64,000 nt of DNA from Bacteroidaceae bacterium (GTDB lineage: Bacteria; Bacteroidota; Bacteroidia; Bacteroidales; Bacteroidaceae). Location: positions 1 to 64,000 of the forward strand of contig JAGCNZ010000078.1 in the NCBI GenBank assembly GCA_017645655.1. The letters are read 5' to 3'. The notes beneath the pieces are model-generated. The model was not told the DNA's origin, ran no database searches, and saw only the letters and a list, made by a program, of their open reading frames with translations. Below, piece by piece: positions 34,795-43,500 of this stretch (the first letter of the stretch is position 1; the number at the start of each line of letters is the position of its first letter). A program made the translations under genes and the position numbers.

Positions 34795-35694
34795 CTATAG
34801 TTTCAAAAGTTTTCCAAACATAAGGTCAGTTTCGTATAGGCGGTGTGCATCAATGCCTGCTTCAGGCGTGAAGGTAAGCTCGCCGAAATAGACTTTGTCC
34901 CCCACAACGTAGAAGTCGGCCCTGACGAACTTGAAGGGGGCGGACAGCGTACGGGCCGATTCCATGAGTTTGTCAAAACAATTGGGACGTGGATATGTGA
35001 AGCCTTCGGGCGCAGCCTTGCTGTCGCGGTTGATGCGCGCAAGATTCCAGCCTTCGTCGAAGAAATAGAACTTTGGTCTCCCGAACTCACGTCCCGTGCA
35101 GAGCAGGATGAACTTGGGCTCGCCATTGAAGCAATAGAGCTTGTAGTCGTCGGGCTGCACACCATGCTCTGGCTTGAGATACGCTTCAACGACAATTTTC
35201 GGAGGTATTGACTTGTATTGCATTTCCGAGAGATACAAGTACCAGTTCTTTTCCTTCCGCCATTTCTTCATCTTCCTCTTGGCCTCTTCGATGTCGAGCT
35301 TCGATTTGTCGGGGCAGATGATGTTGGTGCCGCTGCCGAAGTTCCACTTCATAGCAAAGGCGTTGGGCAACTTGTCCCATTCGATGTCCTCAACTTTGTC
35401 GTATGCTGCTATCAGCGGCACAAGGATGTCCGAGCAGCCTTGCTTCTCGACATAGCTGCGGACGGCATATTTGTCGGCACACTGGATGATGAGCGGATCT
35501 GTCTCGTAGCTCTCCAGTTTGAGTTTCTGAATCTTCTCGTCAAGCGTTTGAGGGTTGTCGAGGTTCAGGCGGTATCCCTTTCTCTTACGAAACTGGATCA
35601 TGGTGTTCAGACGTGGAGAAATCCTCGTCAGAGTTCGATATAGTTGTTCGCGTGCAGATGCTCTGAGCGTAGATATCCATTTAGGAAGTTTCAT
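34795..35694 (-). CDS. TupA-like ATP-grasp ligase (copy 2)
   Basis: 299 aa, diverged homologue of the protein at 28421. Shared blocks: NPQTLDEKIQKLKL, IQCADKYAVRSYVEKQGC, FAMKWNFGSG (ATP-binding Lys), IVVEAYL, DYKLYCFNGEPKF and FGELTFTPEAG. As in copy 1 the family suggests amide-bond formation on a polysaccharide or its precursor. It overlaps the Wzy-like gene by 14 bp and is followed after 5 bp by the opine dehydrogenase, so the two are certainly co-transcribed. Acceptor and donor unknown. Confidence 0.8.
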   Translation of the reverse strand: MKLPKWISTLRASAREQLYRTLTRISPRLNTMIQFRKRKGYRLNLDNPQTLDEKIQKLKLESYETDPLIIQCADKYAVRSYVEKQGCSDILVPLIAAYDKVEDIEWDKLPNAFAMKWNFGSGTNIICPDKSKLDIEEAKRKMKKWRKEKNWYLYLSEMQYKSIPPKIVVEAYLKPEHGVQPDDYKLYCFNGEPKFILLCTGREFGRPKFYFFDEGWNLARINRDSKAAPEGFTYPRPNCFDKLMESARTLSAPFKFVRADFYVVGDKVYFGELTFTPEAGIDAHRLYETDLMFGKLLKL

Positions 35695-36898
35695 GTTGAT
35701 TATATGGTTTTATGTTTGTTGATGTTTGTGCCTTTTCTGCAAGTTGTCGGTGCAGTTGCGGATAGTATTCTGCCAGAATGAGGAAGGAGAAAACGATGGG
35801 CATAGGGTAGAACTCCATCAGCATCATCATGCACAGGACAGAAATGCCAATTATGATGCAGTCTGCACAATAGTCGCGTATACGGAGAGTTCGGAAGATC
35901 GAGGTGAAAAGAAAGTATAGGTATAGCATCATGGCAGGAATGCCGCCAAATATTAATAAGGTTAACAGCACGTTGTGTGGTCCAACGGCAAAATTGGTCA
36001 TGTTAAGGAGATACCAGTCCCTGTCTGGATAACCATATCCCCAAAGCGGAGACTGCACGATAATGCGAAGTGCAGAGTCCCACATGTGGGTACGCCCGGT
36101 GAAGGTGATGTTTTTCCCTAACACGTCCTCAATGAACCATACCATGAGTTCGTTGTTTTCAATGCCTTTACCGTTGAAACATACGAAAATCTGAAATAAA
36201 GCTATAGCTGTCAGCATGGTATAGATGCTCAAGCGTCGCAGACGCATAGAAGGAATGAGACAGAGAAGAAAGAAGAGAATAATGCCAGCGGCAGATGTCA
36301 TGGAACCAACCATAAGGGGCATGATGATGCTTATCACAACGCAGGGTATAAGCAGGAATATAAACTTGCGGTTGATCTTGATGCAAAGTATATTAAGGAT
36401 CATCATGATGAGCAGGCGCACACCAATCTGGTTGTAGTTGCCTCCCAAAATGTATCCTGTGTCTGCGTTGTCCTCGCGAATAATCCACATGTCGGGGTTG
36501 GTGATAAGCTGATATAGTTGAATCATTGCCGCTATGGAGAAACCTATGGTCATGCCAATAATAAGCGGACTGAGTCTGTCTTGGTAGAAGTTGAAGAAGA
36601 ATCTCAGGAGACAGATGCTGAAACTGATATAGACCCAGTGCACGAAGTCTGTGCCATGAAATAAGGATGAGGCTGCTATAATGACCAAGAAAATCAAGGT
36701 AAGCAAATCCGTGAGTATGATGGTGCGTTGGCGAATGATAAGATAGAAGGCACACACCGACACCATCAGCATCATTGCCATCATGGCGTAGGAAGCCATA
36801 CGCATATGTATTGCGTTGAAGTCGAAGGCTGACTGCAGCACAAACACAATCATCATAAGGCACGGAAGTACCTTTAATTCCTTCAGGTGGATTCGCAT
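35681..36898 (-). CDS. O-antigen polymerase/ligase-like membrane protein (Wzy/WaaL type)
   Basis: 405 aa with about 11-12 hydrophobic segments and one large periplasmic loop (about residues 245-320: VLGKNITFTGRTHMWDSALR, SPLWGYGYPDRDWY, FAVGPHNVLLTLL). The T-GR-x-x-W and PHN signatures of the Wzy_C (O-antigen ligase) domain are visible. It would join lipid-linked repeat units at the periplasmic face. Sequence alone does not separate polymerase from ligase; the location between ligase, Wzz and Wza homologues favours a polymerase. AT-rich. Confidence 0.82.
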   Translation of the reverse strand: MRIHLKELKVLPCLMMIVFVLQSAFDFNAIHMRMASYAMMAMMLMVSVCAFYLIIRQRTIILTDLLTLIFLVIIAASSLFHGTDFVHWVYISFSICLLRFFFNFYQDRLSPLIIGMTIGFSIAAMIQLYQLITNPDMWIIREDNADTGYILGGNYNQIGVRLLIMMILNILCIKINRKFIFLLIPCVVISIIMPLMVGSMTSAAGIILFFLLCLIPSMRLRRLSIYTMLTAIALFQIFVCFNGKGIENNELMVWFIEDVLGKNITFTGRTHMWDSALRIIVQSPLWGYGYPDRDWYLLNMTNFAVGPHNVLLTLLIFGGIPAMMLYLYFLFTSIFRTLRIRDYCADCIIIGISVLCMMMLMEFYPMPIVFSFLILAEYYPQLHRQLAEKAQTSTNIKPYNQHETS

Positions 36899-36916
36899 GA
36901 TACGCTATTCTGCGTC

Positions 36917-37990
36917 TTACTTTTCTTTTAGATTGAATATCTCATCCTTACATAGCCATACCGCCGTACCAATGCTGGCCAGGATGAGCATCATGATTAC
37001 AAACATCAATCTCTTCGGGCCGGCAGGTCTTACGGGGACGACTGCACTCATGAGAGTCGTGAAGGCGGGCGTCTTTTCCTGTAGCTTGAGCATCGAGTTC
37101 TGCAATTGCGTTTCCATTGCCGAGAGGGCGTTCTGCTTGAGAGACAACTCGTTTTGCAGTTTGTCTTGCATGCTCTGATAACTTTGCAGGATGAGACCTC
37201 TGTGAGAGTCGCAGTAGCGGCTATATCGTTCCATTGCGGTATAGTACTCGTATTCTGCACTGTCACGCATGTGCTGGAAGTAAGCGACGTCTTCGTGAGC
37301 CTTGCTCGTACGGTATTGTATGATGAAATTCTGCAAGTGCTGCTTAGCGCTGTCGGCCATTATCGCACAGACAAGGGGGTCTTGATCCTTGACGTTGATG
37401 GTGATGACGCTCGTCTTCTTATCTACCGAACACTTGATTTTTCCCATGATAGAGCGCATAAGGTCGTAGTCTTTGCGGTTCATCATGAATGGGTTGACTC
37501 CCTTTGCGCTGGTAACTCTCGGGGTATTGTCTTCTTCGGCAAACATCGATTTGATGAGTCCGACAACATAGTAATAGGGACGTGTCAGGGCGTTCTTCTT
37601 CTGATGCTTCTTTATGTAGGTAAAGTAATTGGTGGAGATGTCGCCATCCTTTGTGGTGACAAGAACGTCGTAGAGTCCTACGATGAACTCCGGGTTCTCA
37701 AATAGTTGCGGATACAGCTCAGGATAAATGGCATCCTGGCCTTTTGCTCCTCCCATGTTGAACCCAAACGACGAGGCGATGCCCGAGAAGCCACCCATGC
37801 CTTGGTCGCCTCCCATCTCGGGTGCAAGCTTAACCTCGCACGTGTAGAAACGTGGTTTTGGAAAGACCCAGATGCATGAAAGGATGAATGTCACAATCCA
37901 TACTTTAAAGAATGTGCGACGTTTGCCCCAGATTGTTTTAAATATCTTGGTAAGGTCGATGACCTGTTGCTGGTTATTGCTTTGTTCCAT
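36917..37990 (-). CDS. Wzz-like chain-length determinant protein
   Basis: 357 aa. N-terminal helix (about 28-45, WIVTFILSCIWVFPKP) and C-terminal helix (about 328-347, FVIMMLILASIGTAVWL) bracket a periplasmic domain. A long coiled coil at about 225-315 is followed by PVRPAGPKR just before the last helix, a PxxP Wzz signature. No kinase domain is fused. It sets polymer length at the inner membrane, partnered by the Wzy-like and export proteins encoded on either side. Confidence 0.87.
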   Translation of the reverse strand: MEQSNNQQQVIDLTKIFKTIWGKRRTFFKVWIVTFILSCIWVFPKPRFYTCEVKLAPEMGGDQGMGGFSGIASSFGFNMGGAKGQDAIYPELYPQLFENPEFIVGLYDVLVTTKDGDISTNYFTYIKKHQKKNALTRPYYYVVGLIKSMFAEEDNTPRVTSAKGVNPFMMNRKDYDLMRSIMGKIKCSVDKKTSVITINVKDQDPLVCAIMADSAKQHLQNFIIQYRTSKAHEDVAYFQHMRDSAEYEYYTAMERYSRYCDSHRGLILQSYQSMQDKLQNELSLKQNALSAMETQLQNSMLKLQEKTPAFTTLMSAVVPVRPAGPKRLMFVIMMLILASIGTAVWLCKDEIFNLKEK

Positions 37991-37994
37991 GACT

Positions 37995-40436
37995 TTACTT
38001 GGTGACGATGTTCATAAGAGCCACAATGACGGAAGCCAGAGAGGCTGCAGAAGATGATGTTGCCATAATCTCGGTCGTTGACATGCGCTTGCGGCCGGTC
38101 TTGGAAGGTATGACTATCTCGGTGCCGGGTTCGATTTCTTTTGCGGTCCTGCTCGACAGCCTTACGACGCTGCCGTTCATGTGGATGCCGTAAGCATGAC
38201 GCTTGTACGCTTTGTTGGCATAGCCGCCTGCATGCTTGATGTAGTACTTGACGCTTTTGCCCTTCTCGTATGCCATTGATACGGGGTGCATGACTTCTCC
38301 GCTGATCTTTACTGTGTTGCTTGGTTTCGGAATGTTGAGCACATCTCCTTCACGCAGCACGAGGTCGTACACGCAGCCGGGTTGCTTCATGGCTTTCTCC
38401 AGGTCGATGGCGACGGAATAGGTGTTGCCGGTAGCTGTTTTCATGGCAAGCAGGGAGTCGGCGAGTTGCAGGTTGAGTTCTTTGCCTTCGCGCAATCCTT
38501 CCTCGTAGAGGTCGATTTGCGCACGCAGATTGCTGACGTTGCGTTGCTCGCGCTCCTTTTGAGTCATGATGCGCAGCAGGGAGGTTCCGCGCATATAGCC
38601 TTGGTCGGTGACGCCGCCACAGTCGCGAATGAGGTCGGACAGGCGGTAGCCTTTCTTTGTCATGGTGTAGATGCCGGGGAAGTTCACTTGTCCGGTTACA
38701 CTGACATTCTTCTGTTCTTCGTAGGCGGGGGACTTGCGGATGTAGACGATATCGAAGGGCTTGAGCTCGAATATCGTGTCGTTGGCCAGACTGAAGTCTT
38801 CGTTGAGGGCAAGCGCGAAGTGTTCTGCTGCCCTTTCGTCATCGGCGAGAGCGTTCACGTCGCGCACTCTGCGGAACACATCCACACGGGCCAGGGAGCC
38901 TGCTTGGGTAAGTCCGCCAGCCAGCAGCACCATTTCCCTGAGCGTTGTATGCTCTGCGTATGGGTAGTCGCCGGGATAGTTGATTTCGCCGTTCACCCGT
39001 ACGGTGAGGTTTCCTTGCATGTCGAGGTTGTCGGGGATGAAGAGCACGTCGCCGTTGTGGAGCGGGATGTCGACTGCTGTTCCATCGAGGATTCCCTTTG
39101 CGTCGATGCTCATGATTTCACGGCTCTTGTCTTCCTTCTCGCGATGCATGATGGCGCGCTTGGTGTAGGCGCTTTCAATGAGGCCGTCGGCGGCGAGGAG
39201 CAGGTCTTTCACGCTCTGTATCTTATCGCCGAGCTGGTACTCTCCGGGATGCTTCACGGCACCCTTGACTTCCACGAGATTATTGTAGCGTACGAGGTTT
39301 TCGTCAGCCTCCACGAGGTCGCCGTCTGCCAGTTGGAAGCTTCCCATCTGGGCTTCTTCGATGGAGTAGATGGAGTATTCTGCGCCCATGGTGCGCTTCA
39401 GGCGGAGTCCTTTCGTGTATGCTTTGCCGTCGAAGCCGCCTGAGTATTCCAACAGGTCTTTGACTGTTTCGCTTTTCTTCATTTCGTACCACATGGGGCG
39501 CTTCACGTGCCCGATGATTTTAACGAGACAATCGTATGGTCCAACCTTGATAACGTCGCCGTCGGCAAGTCGGATGTCGCGTGTTGTGTTACCGTGCAGG
39601 ATGTAATCATACACGTCGATTGAGGCGATTTGGCTGCCTCTGCGGTACACACGAATGTCGCGAAGCGAGCCGATGTCGTTGACGCCGCCGGCTGCGTAGA
39701 GTGCGTTGAAGGCCGATGAGAGGCTGGAGAGTGTGTAGGTGCCGGGTCGTACGACTTCGCCCATCACCTGTACCTGCATGGAGCGCAGGCCGGCTACGGA
39801 GAGGTCGAACTGGCAATCGGCATAGGCGGCACCGAGTCGGGCGCGGAGTGTTTCCTTGGCTTTGTTGAGGGAGAGGCCTGCCAGGCGGATTGGGCCGACG
39901 CCGCTTACTACGATGTATCCGTCGGGAGAGATGGTTTGCTGGAGTGTCTGCTGGCTTGCTCCCCAGATGTTAATCGTGACGTCATCCCCGGCGCCAAGGA
40001 CGTAGTTGGCTGGCGTGGCGATGTTCTGCGAAGGTGCGAACGTGAGGTTCTGCGAGGAGAAGATGTTGCGGCCGAACACCTTTTTGGCGTTCCTGTCATC
40101 CATCTTCTCGGTGAGGTCCTGCCCTGCAGCATCCTCATCGGTCGGCTTGGAGTCCTCGACGATGCCCACTTCTTCCTGTCGCGACGCGGCATTCTCGGCT
40201 GCCTGCTCTTCGGCTTTCATGCGCTCGGCCTTGCGTTTTACGCGTTGCAACTGGGTCATCGTGACGCCTTTCGATATCAGCTGAGTGGCGATGGAAGACT
40301 GCGAGGCGCCGTTTTGCGTTTCTCTCGTGATGAAACTCAGCACCTGGTCGTCGGTCATGCTTTGCGCCATCGCTCCGCTTCCAAAGAGGGGAGGAAGGGC
40401 CAGAAGCAGTAAAAGAAATAAGATTTTAGTCTTCAT
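37995..40436 (-). CDS. Large SLBB-domain polysaccharide export protein (Wza-related)
   Basis: 813 aa. Start at the ATG at 40436 (MKTKILFLLLLLALPPLFGSGAMAQ), a type I signal peptide without lipobox; a frame open to 40475 is leader. A Poly_export domain (YVLGAGDDVTINIWGASQQT, about 150-220) is followed by at least six SLBB repeats (motifs such as VQVMGEVVRPGTYTL, VEVKGAVKHPGEYQL, VRVNGEINYPGDYPY, VSVTGQVNFPGIYTM, VKISGEVMHPVSM). A last hydrophobic segment is near the C-terminus (about 790-810). First gene of the export operon. Likely periplasmic/outer-membrane conduit for the polymer. Confidence 0.9.
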   Translation of the reverse strand: MKTKILFLLLLLALPPLFGSGAMAQSMTDDQVLSFITRETQNGASQSSIATQLISKGVTMTQLQRVKRKAERMKAEEQAAENAASRQEEVGIVEDSKPTDEDAAGQDLTEKMDDRNAKKVFGRNIFSSQNLTFAPSQNIATPANYVLGAGDDVTINIWGASQQTLQQTISPDGYIVVSGVGPIRLAGLSLNKAKETLRARLGAAYADCQFDLSVAGLRSMQVQVMGEVVRPGTYTLSSLSSAFNALYAAGGVNDIGSLRDIRVYRRGSQIASIDVYDYILHGNTTRDIRLADGDVIKVGPYDCLVKIIGHVKRPMWYEMKKSETVKDLLEYSGGFDGKAYTKGLRLKRTMGAEYSIYSIEEAQMGSFQLADGDLVEADENLVRYNNLVEVKGAVKHPGEYQLGDKIQSVKDLLLAADGLIESAYTKRAIMHREKEDKSREIMSIDAKGILDGTAVDIPLHNGDVLFIPDNLDMQGNLTVRVNGEINYPGDYPYAEHTTLREMVLLAGGLTQAGSLARVDVFRRVRDVNALADDERAAEHFALALNEDFSLANDTIFELKPFDIVYIRKSPAYEEQKNVSVTGQVNFPGIYTMTKKGYRLSDLIRDCGGVTDQGYMRGTSLLRIMTQKEREQRNVSNLRAQIDLYEEGLREGKELNLQLADSLLAMKTATGNTYSVAIDLEKAMKQPGCVYDLVLREGDVLNIPKPSNTVKISGEVMHPVSMAYEKGKSVKYYIKHAGGYANKAYKRHAYGIHMNGSVVRLSSRTAKEIEPGTEIVIPSKTGRKRMSTTEIMATSSSAASLASVIVALMNIVTK

Positions 40437-40510
40437 ATTGTATTTGTTTGTTTTATTTCGGTCGTGTTGCCACATTATGTATATATAACGTGCGCGCGAG
40501 GCAAATTATT

Positions 40511-40539
40511 GTGCCGGTTTGCGTTTTTGTTGCCGGCAC
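40511..40539 (-). promoter_or_regulatory. Leader hairpin of the polysaccharide export operon
   Basis: GTGCCGG (40511-40517) pairs with CCGGCAC (40533-40539) inside the about 115-nt leader between the promoter and the start at 40436. There is no T-tract, so it looks like a structural leader element rather than a terminator. Confidence 0.5.
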
Positions 40540-40556
40540 GCTTGCGTATCAAATGA

Positions 40557-40564
40557 CAAAGGTA
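40557..40564 (-). promoter_or_regulatory. -7 box of the polysaccharide export operon
   Basis: TACCTTTG on the minus strand. Predicted transcript start near 40550, giving a long leader. A second possible promoter lies further upstream in the right non-coding element. Confidence 0.65.
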
Positions 40565-40846
40565 AGAAAATATTATCACATAAGCGTCATTTTTCCTGAA
40601 ATAAAGTTTCGAAAACGCCCAGCCCGTTTTGACAATATGACGCAATAATTCCATATTTGCTTACACGGCGAGTTTTGCCGTTTCGCTCAGAATGGCACGA
40701 AATGAGTCGAGCCGTACTTTTCCTCATTTTTCGGCATAAATGCGCTTAAAATGCTTCCGGCTGAGACAGAGCAAGTTACAAGTCCCTTTTTCTGGAGAGG
40801 TGTGTCGAATTGACAACTCTACTTGGCAAAAGTCCCCGTTTTGGCG

Positions 40847-40915
40847 CGTTTTTGCACACTTTTTGGCGTGTCTTTTCGGTGAACGAGGCGTGGGAATATT
40901 TCAAACATCACGTGT
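40847..40915 (-). repeat. 69-bp inverted repeat, right arm
   Basis: 68 of 69 bases match the reverse complement of 33386-33454. Confidence 0.97.
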
Positions 40916-40958
40916 TAAGTTTGCAAACATCACGTGGAGTGTTGGCAATCTTCCCGTG
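40887..40958 (-). repeat. 22-bp-pitch repeat array G (CACGTG type, reversed)
   Basis: Hexamers at 40887 (GGCGTG variant), 40909 (CACGTG), 40931 (CACGTG) and 40953 (CCCGTG), all exactly 22 bp apart. Part of the right non-coding element. Confidence 0.88.
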
Positions 40959-41160
40959 CTTCGTCGGAAATTTTGACGTTTTTCGAGCGTTTTTGCTCCA
41001 CTTCAGGATATGTGCAAAAATAGCAAATAGAAAGTAATATGGGCAGATGCGTGACAAAATGTCAAATTGCAAATTGTTGCTCGTCGAGCGCCTTTTCGCT
41101 CATTTTGTCTGATTTTGTGCGAAAATATCTGCTTTTTGTGGTGGGAACGCTCCTTGCTCC

Positions 41161-41619
41161 TCACTCGGATTTGATGTCCTCGTAAGTCGGTATGTCCTCG
41201 ACAAATTGGCAGGTGCCGCTCATGTAGTCTATCTGGCAGCAGTAATGTTGCAGCCCGTTGCTCACGATGAGCCACTTCACGCGAAGCTTGATGTTGTATC
41301 GGCTCACCTGCTCGAAGACCTCCTGCGTAATCTCGACGCTTGGCGCCTTGTACTCGATAATCATCAGAGGCTCAGCCTGTCGGCCGTAAACAACCGAGTC
41401 GCAACGCTTCCTGGTGCCGTTCAGCGTGATGGACACCTCGTTGCCGATGCACTCCGCAGGGTAGCCTTTCTGGCCGATCAGGTAGTGCACGAACTGCTGC
41501 CTGACCTGTTCCTCGGGCGTCAGAGCCACATACTTTCGCCTCAAAATGTCAAAAACATATGGTTTGCCAGCCTTTGTCGTGACCTTAAGTTCAGTTTTCG
41601 GAAGGTTAAGAGTGCCCAT
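41161..41619 (-). CDS. Type I restriction R-like N-terminal (HSDR_N_2) domain protein
   Basis: 152 aa consisting only of a PD-(D/E)XK-like HSDR_N_2 domain: PEEQVRQQFVHYLIGQKGYP, RCDSVVYGRQ (catalytic Asp) and MIIEYKAPSVEI (E-x-K). No helicase or methylase part and no hsdM/hsdS nearby, so it is not a restriction system. The same small protein next to AMP nucleosidase and holA is a recurring Bacteroidetes neighbourhood. Divergent from amn; 85 bp between them. Function unknown, a nuclease by fold. Confidence 0.78.
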   Translation of the reverse strand: MGTLNLPKTELKVTTKAGKPYVFDILRRKYVALTPEEQVRQQFVHYLIGQKGYPAECIGNEVSITLNGTRKRCDSVVYGRQAEPLMIIEYKAPSVEITQEVFEQVSRYNIKLRVKWLIVSNGLQHYCCQIDYMSGTCQFVEDIPTYEDIKSE

Positions 41620-41635
41620 TATGTCTCAAATCGAA

Positions 41636-41673
41636 AAATAATTCTTCATTCTTCATTCCTCATTCTTCATTTT
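41636..41673 (+). repeat. TTCTTCATTC simple repeat upstream of amn
   Basis: Four variants of ATTCTTCATTC/ATTCCTCATTC in tandem, ending at the -7 box of the AMP nucleosidase gene. Confidence 0.8.
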
Positions 41674-41677
41674 TTTG

Positions 41678-41685
41678 TATCTTTG
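41678..41685 (+). promoter_or_regulatory. -7 box of the AMP nucleosidase gene
   Basis: TATCTTTG, 19 bp before the ATG at 41705. Confidence 0.7.
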
Positions 41686-41704
41686 CTGCAAAATTACATA
41701 AAAG

Positions 41705-42481
41705 ATGAAGACAAAGCAAGAAATCGTTGAGAATTGGTTGCCAAGATACACGCAAATGCCACTCGAGAGCTTCGGAACATACATTCTGCTCACGAACTTC
41801 AACAACTATGTGGACATCTTCTGCGAAAACTTCGGCATCGAAAAACCCGCCTACACCTCGAACATGCGATGTGCGACGGCAGACGGCATCACCATCATCA
41901 ACTTCGGTATGGGCAGCCCCAACGCTGCCATCATCATGGACTTGCTGAGCGCCATCAGGCCGAAAGCCTGCCTGTTCCTGGGAAAATGCGGCGGCATCTC
42001 GTCGAAGACACAACGCGGCGACCTCGTACTTCCCATTGCAGGAATCAGGGGAGAGGGTACCAGCAACGACTACTTCCCCCCAGAAGTGCCCGCTCTGCCC
42101 GCGTTCATGTTGCAACGCGCGGTCAGCTCAACAATCCGCGACCTTGGCTTCGACTACTGGACCGGCACGGTATATACGACCAACCGACGCGTCTGGGAGC
42201 ACGACGACAAGTTCAAAGAGTACCTTCGCTCAACAAGGGCAATGGCTGTGGATATGGAGACGGCAACGCTTTTCACATGCGGATTCGCCAATCACATCCC
42301 GACGGGAGCACTCCTGCTCGTCAGCGATAATCCCATGACGCCTGAGGGAGTCAAGACCAGCGAAAGCGACCGGCAGGTGACGGCAAGCTATGTGGTGAAC
42401 CACGTGAACATAGGCATCCAGGCGCTCGAAATGATTAAACAGGACAAGAAGACCGTCAAGCACCTGAAGTTCGACTATTAA
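41705..42481 (+). CDS. amn: AMP nucleosidase
   Basis: 258 aa. Cleaves AMP to adenine and ribose-5-phosphate in the cytoplasm. It is the short phosphorylase-fold form: INFGMGSPNAAIIMDLLSAIRPKACLFLGKCGGI, VLPIAGIRGEGTS, and AVDMETATLFTCGF with the substrate-binding Met-Glu. The N-terminal regulatory domain of the enterobacterial enzyme is absent, as in other Bacteroidetes. holA follows after 2 bp. Confidence 0.88.
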   Translation: MKTKQEIVENWLPRYTQMPLESFGTYILLTNFNNYVDIFCENFGIEKPAYTSNMRCATADGITIINFGMGSPNAAIIMDLLSAIRPKACLFLGKCGGISSKTQRGDLVLPIAGIRGEGTSNDYFPPEVPALPAFMLQRAVSSTIRDLGFDYWTGTVYTTNRRVWEHDDKFKEYLRSTRAMAVDMETATLFTCGFANHIPTGALLLVSDNPMTPEGVKTSESDRQVTASYVVNHVNIGIQALEMIKQDKKTVKHLKFDY

Positions 42482-42483
42482 AA

Positions 42484-43500
42484 ATGGCTGCGAGAGGCAT
42501 CACATACGACGACATCCTGCGCGACCTCAAAGCGCGAAACTTTGCTCCCGTCTACTATCTTATGGGCGAGGAGGACTACTACATTGACAAACTGAGCGAT
42601 GCCATCGTGGATGCCGTGCTGACGGAGGACGAGAGAGACTTCAACCTCGACATCGTCTATGGCGCGGAAACCGATATAGACAAGGTGATCGAACTGGCTC
42701 ATGCCTATCCCATGATGGCAGAAAAGCGAGTCGTCCTCGTGCGGGAAGCACAGGCAATACGCTCTCTGGAAGGTCTCGAAGCATATCTCGAGCACCTCAC
42801 ACCCACGACTGTTCTGGTCTTTTGCCACAAACACGGCAAGCTCGACGCACGCAAGGCCGTCTCGAAGACCATTCAGCAAGTGGGCGTCATCTACGAGAGC
42901 AAACGCCTCTACGACAACCAACTCGCACCTTTCATCTCGCAATATCTTCATAAACATAATGTCGACATCGAGCCCCAAGCAGTTCAAATGCTTGCCGGTC
43001 ACGTGGGGGCCGACCTGAGCAGACTCACCACGGAGATGGACAAACTGCTCCTCGCCCTCAATGGAAATAGGGTAGTAGGGGCGTCGCTCGTCGAGGAGAT
43101 GACTGGCATGAGCAAGGACTTCAACGACTTCGAACTGCAGTCCGCACTCGCACAACGCAACATCTTCCGCGCCAACCAAATCGTCAAGTACTATCAAGGC
43201 AACCCGCGCAGCTTCTTCATCACAAGGACGCTGACCAATTTATTTACATTTTTTTCTGACGTTATGCTGGCTTTTTATGCTCCCGACAAGAGCGACGCTG
43301 GCATCGCAGCCTGGTTAGGGAAGACAGAATGGAAGGTCAGGATGGACATCGGACCTGCCCGCAGAAACTACTCTGGCGTGAAGGTAATGCAAATTTTGGG
43401 TGAAATACGCAAAACTGACGCCAAAAGTAAGGGGGTAGGAGGCGTTAGAACACCTCAAGAGGAGCTGCTTCAGGACCTAATCTTCTTCATTTTGCATTGA
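42484..43500 (+). CDS. holA: DNA polymerase III subunit delta
   Basis: 338 aa clamp-loader subunit that opens the beta clamp. N-terminal PVYYLMGEEDYYIDKLSDAIVDAVL is the family signature; EKRVVLVREAQAI, LVFCHKHGKLDARK and QPQAVQMLAGHVGADLSRLTTEMDKLLL-like segments (about 160-190) follow, with the C-terminal helical bundle NIFRANQIVKYYQGNPRSFF. Co-transcribed with amn. The last 30 residues (KSKGVGGVRTPQEELLQDLI) are typical of Bacteroidetes holA. Confidence 0.9.
   Translation: MAARGITYDDILRDLKARNFAPVYYLMGEEDYYIDKLSDAIVDAVLTEDERDFNLDIVYGAETDIDKVIELAHAYPMMAEKRVVLVREAQAIRSLEGLEAYLEHLTPTTVLVFCHKHGKLDARKAVSKTIQQVGVIYESKRLYDNQLAPFISQYLHKHNVDIEPQAVQMLAGHVGADLSRLTTEMDKLLLALNGNRVVGASLVEEMTGMSKDFNDFELQSALAQRNIFRANQIVKYYQGNPRSFFITRTLTNLFTFFSDVMLAFYAPDKSDAGIAAWLGKTEWKVRMDIGPARRNYSGVKVMQILGEIRKTDAKSKGVGGVRTPQEELLQDLIFFILH

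Larger units (their letters stand above)
40657..41030 (-). repeat. Non-coding element, right copy of an inverted pair
   Basis: Minus-strand homologue of 33270-33646. It shares a GCTATTTTTGCAC box at its outer end (about 41011-41023), array G, the 69-bp block, then GTTGTCAATT, CTTGTAAC, GAAGCATTTT and CGAAAAATGAG words, ending at GTGTAAGCAAAT (40655-40666) without the second terminator arm. It reads towards the export operon. No protein-coding frame is convincing in 40565-41160. Confidence 0.85.

Noticed and set aside
41161..41619. Restriction-modification system
   Set aside because: Only the small HSDR_N-like domain is present; no translocase, methylase or specificity subunit nearby, and the neighbours are housekeeping genes.
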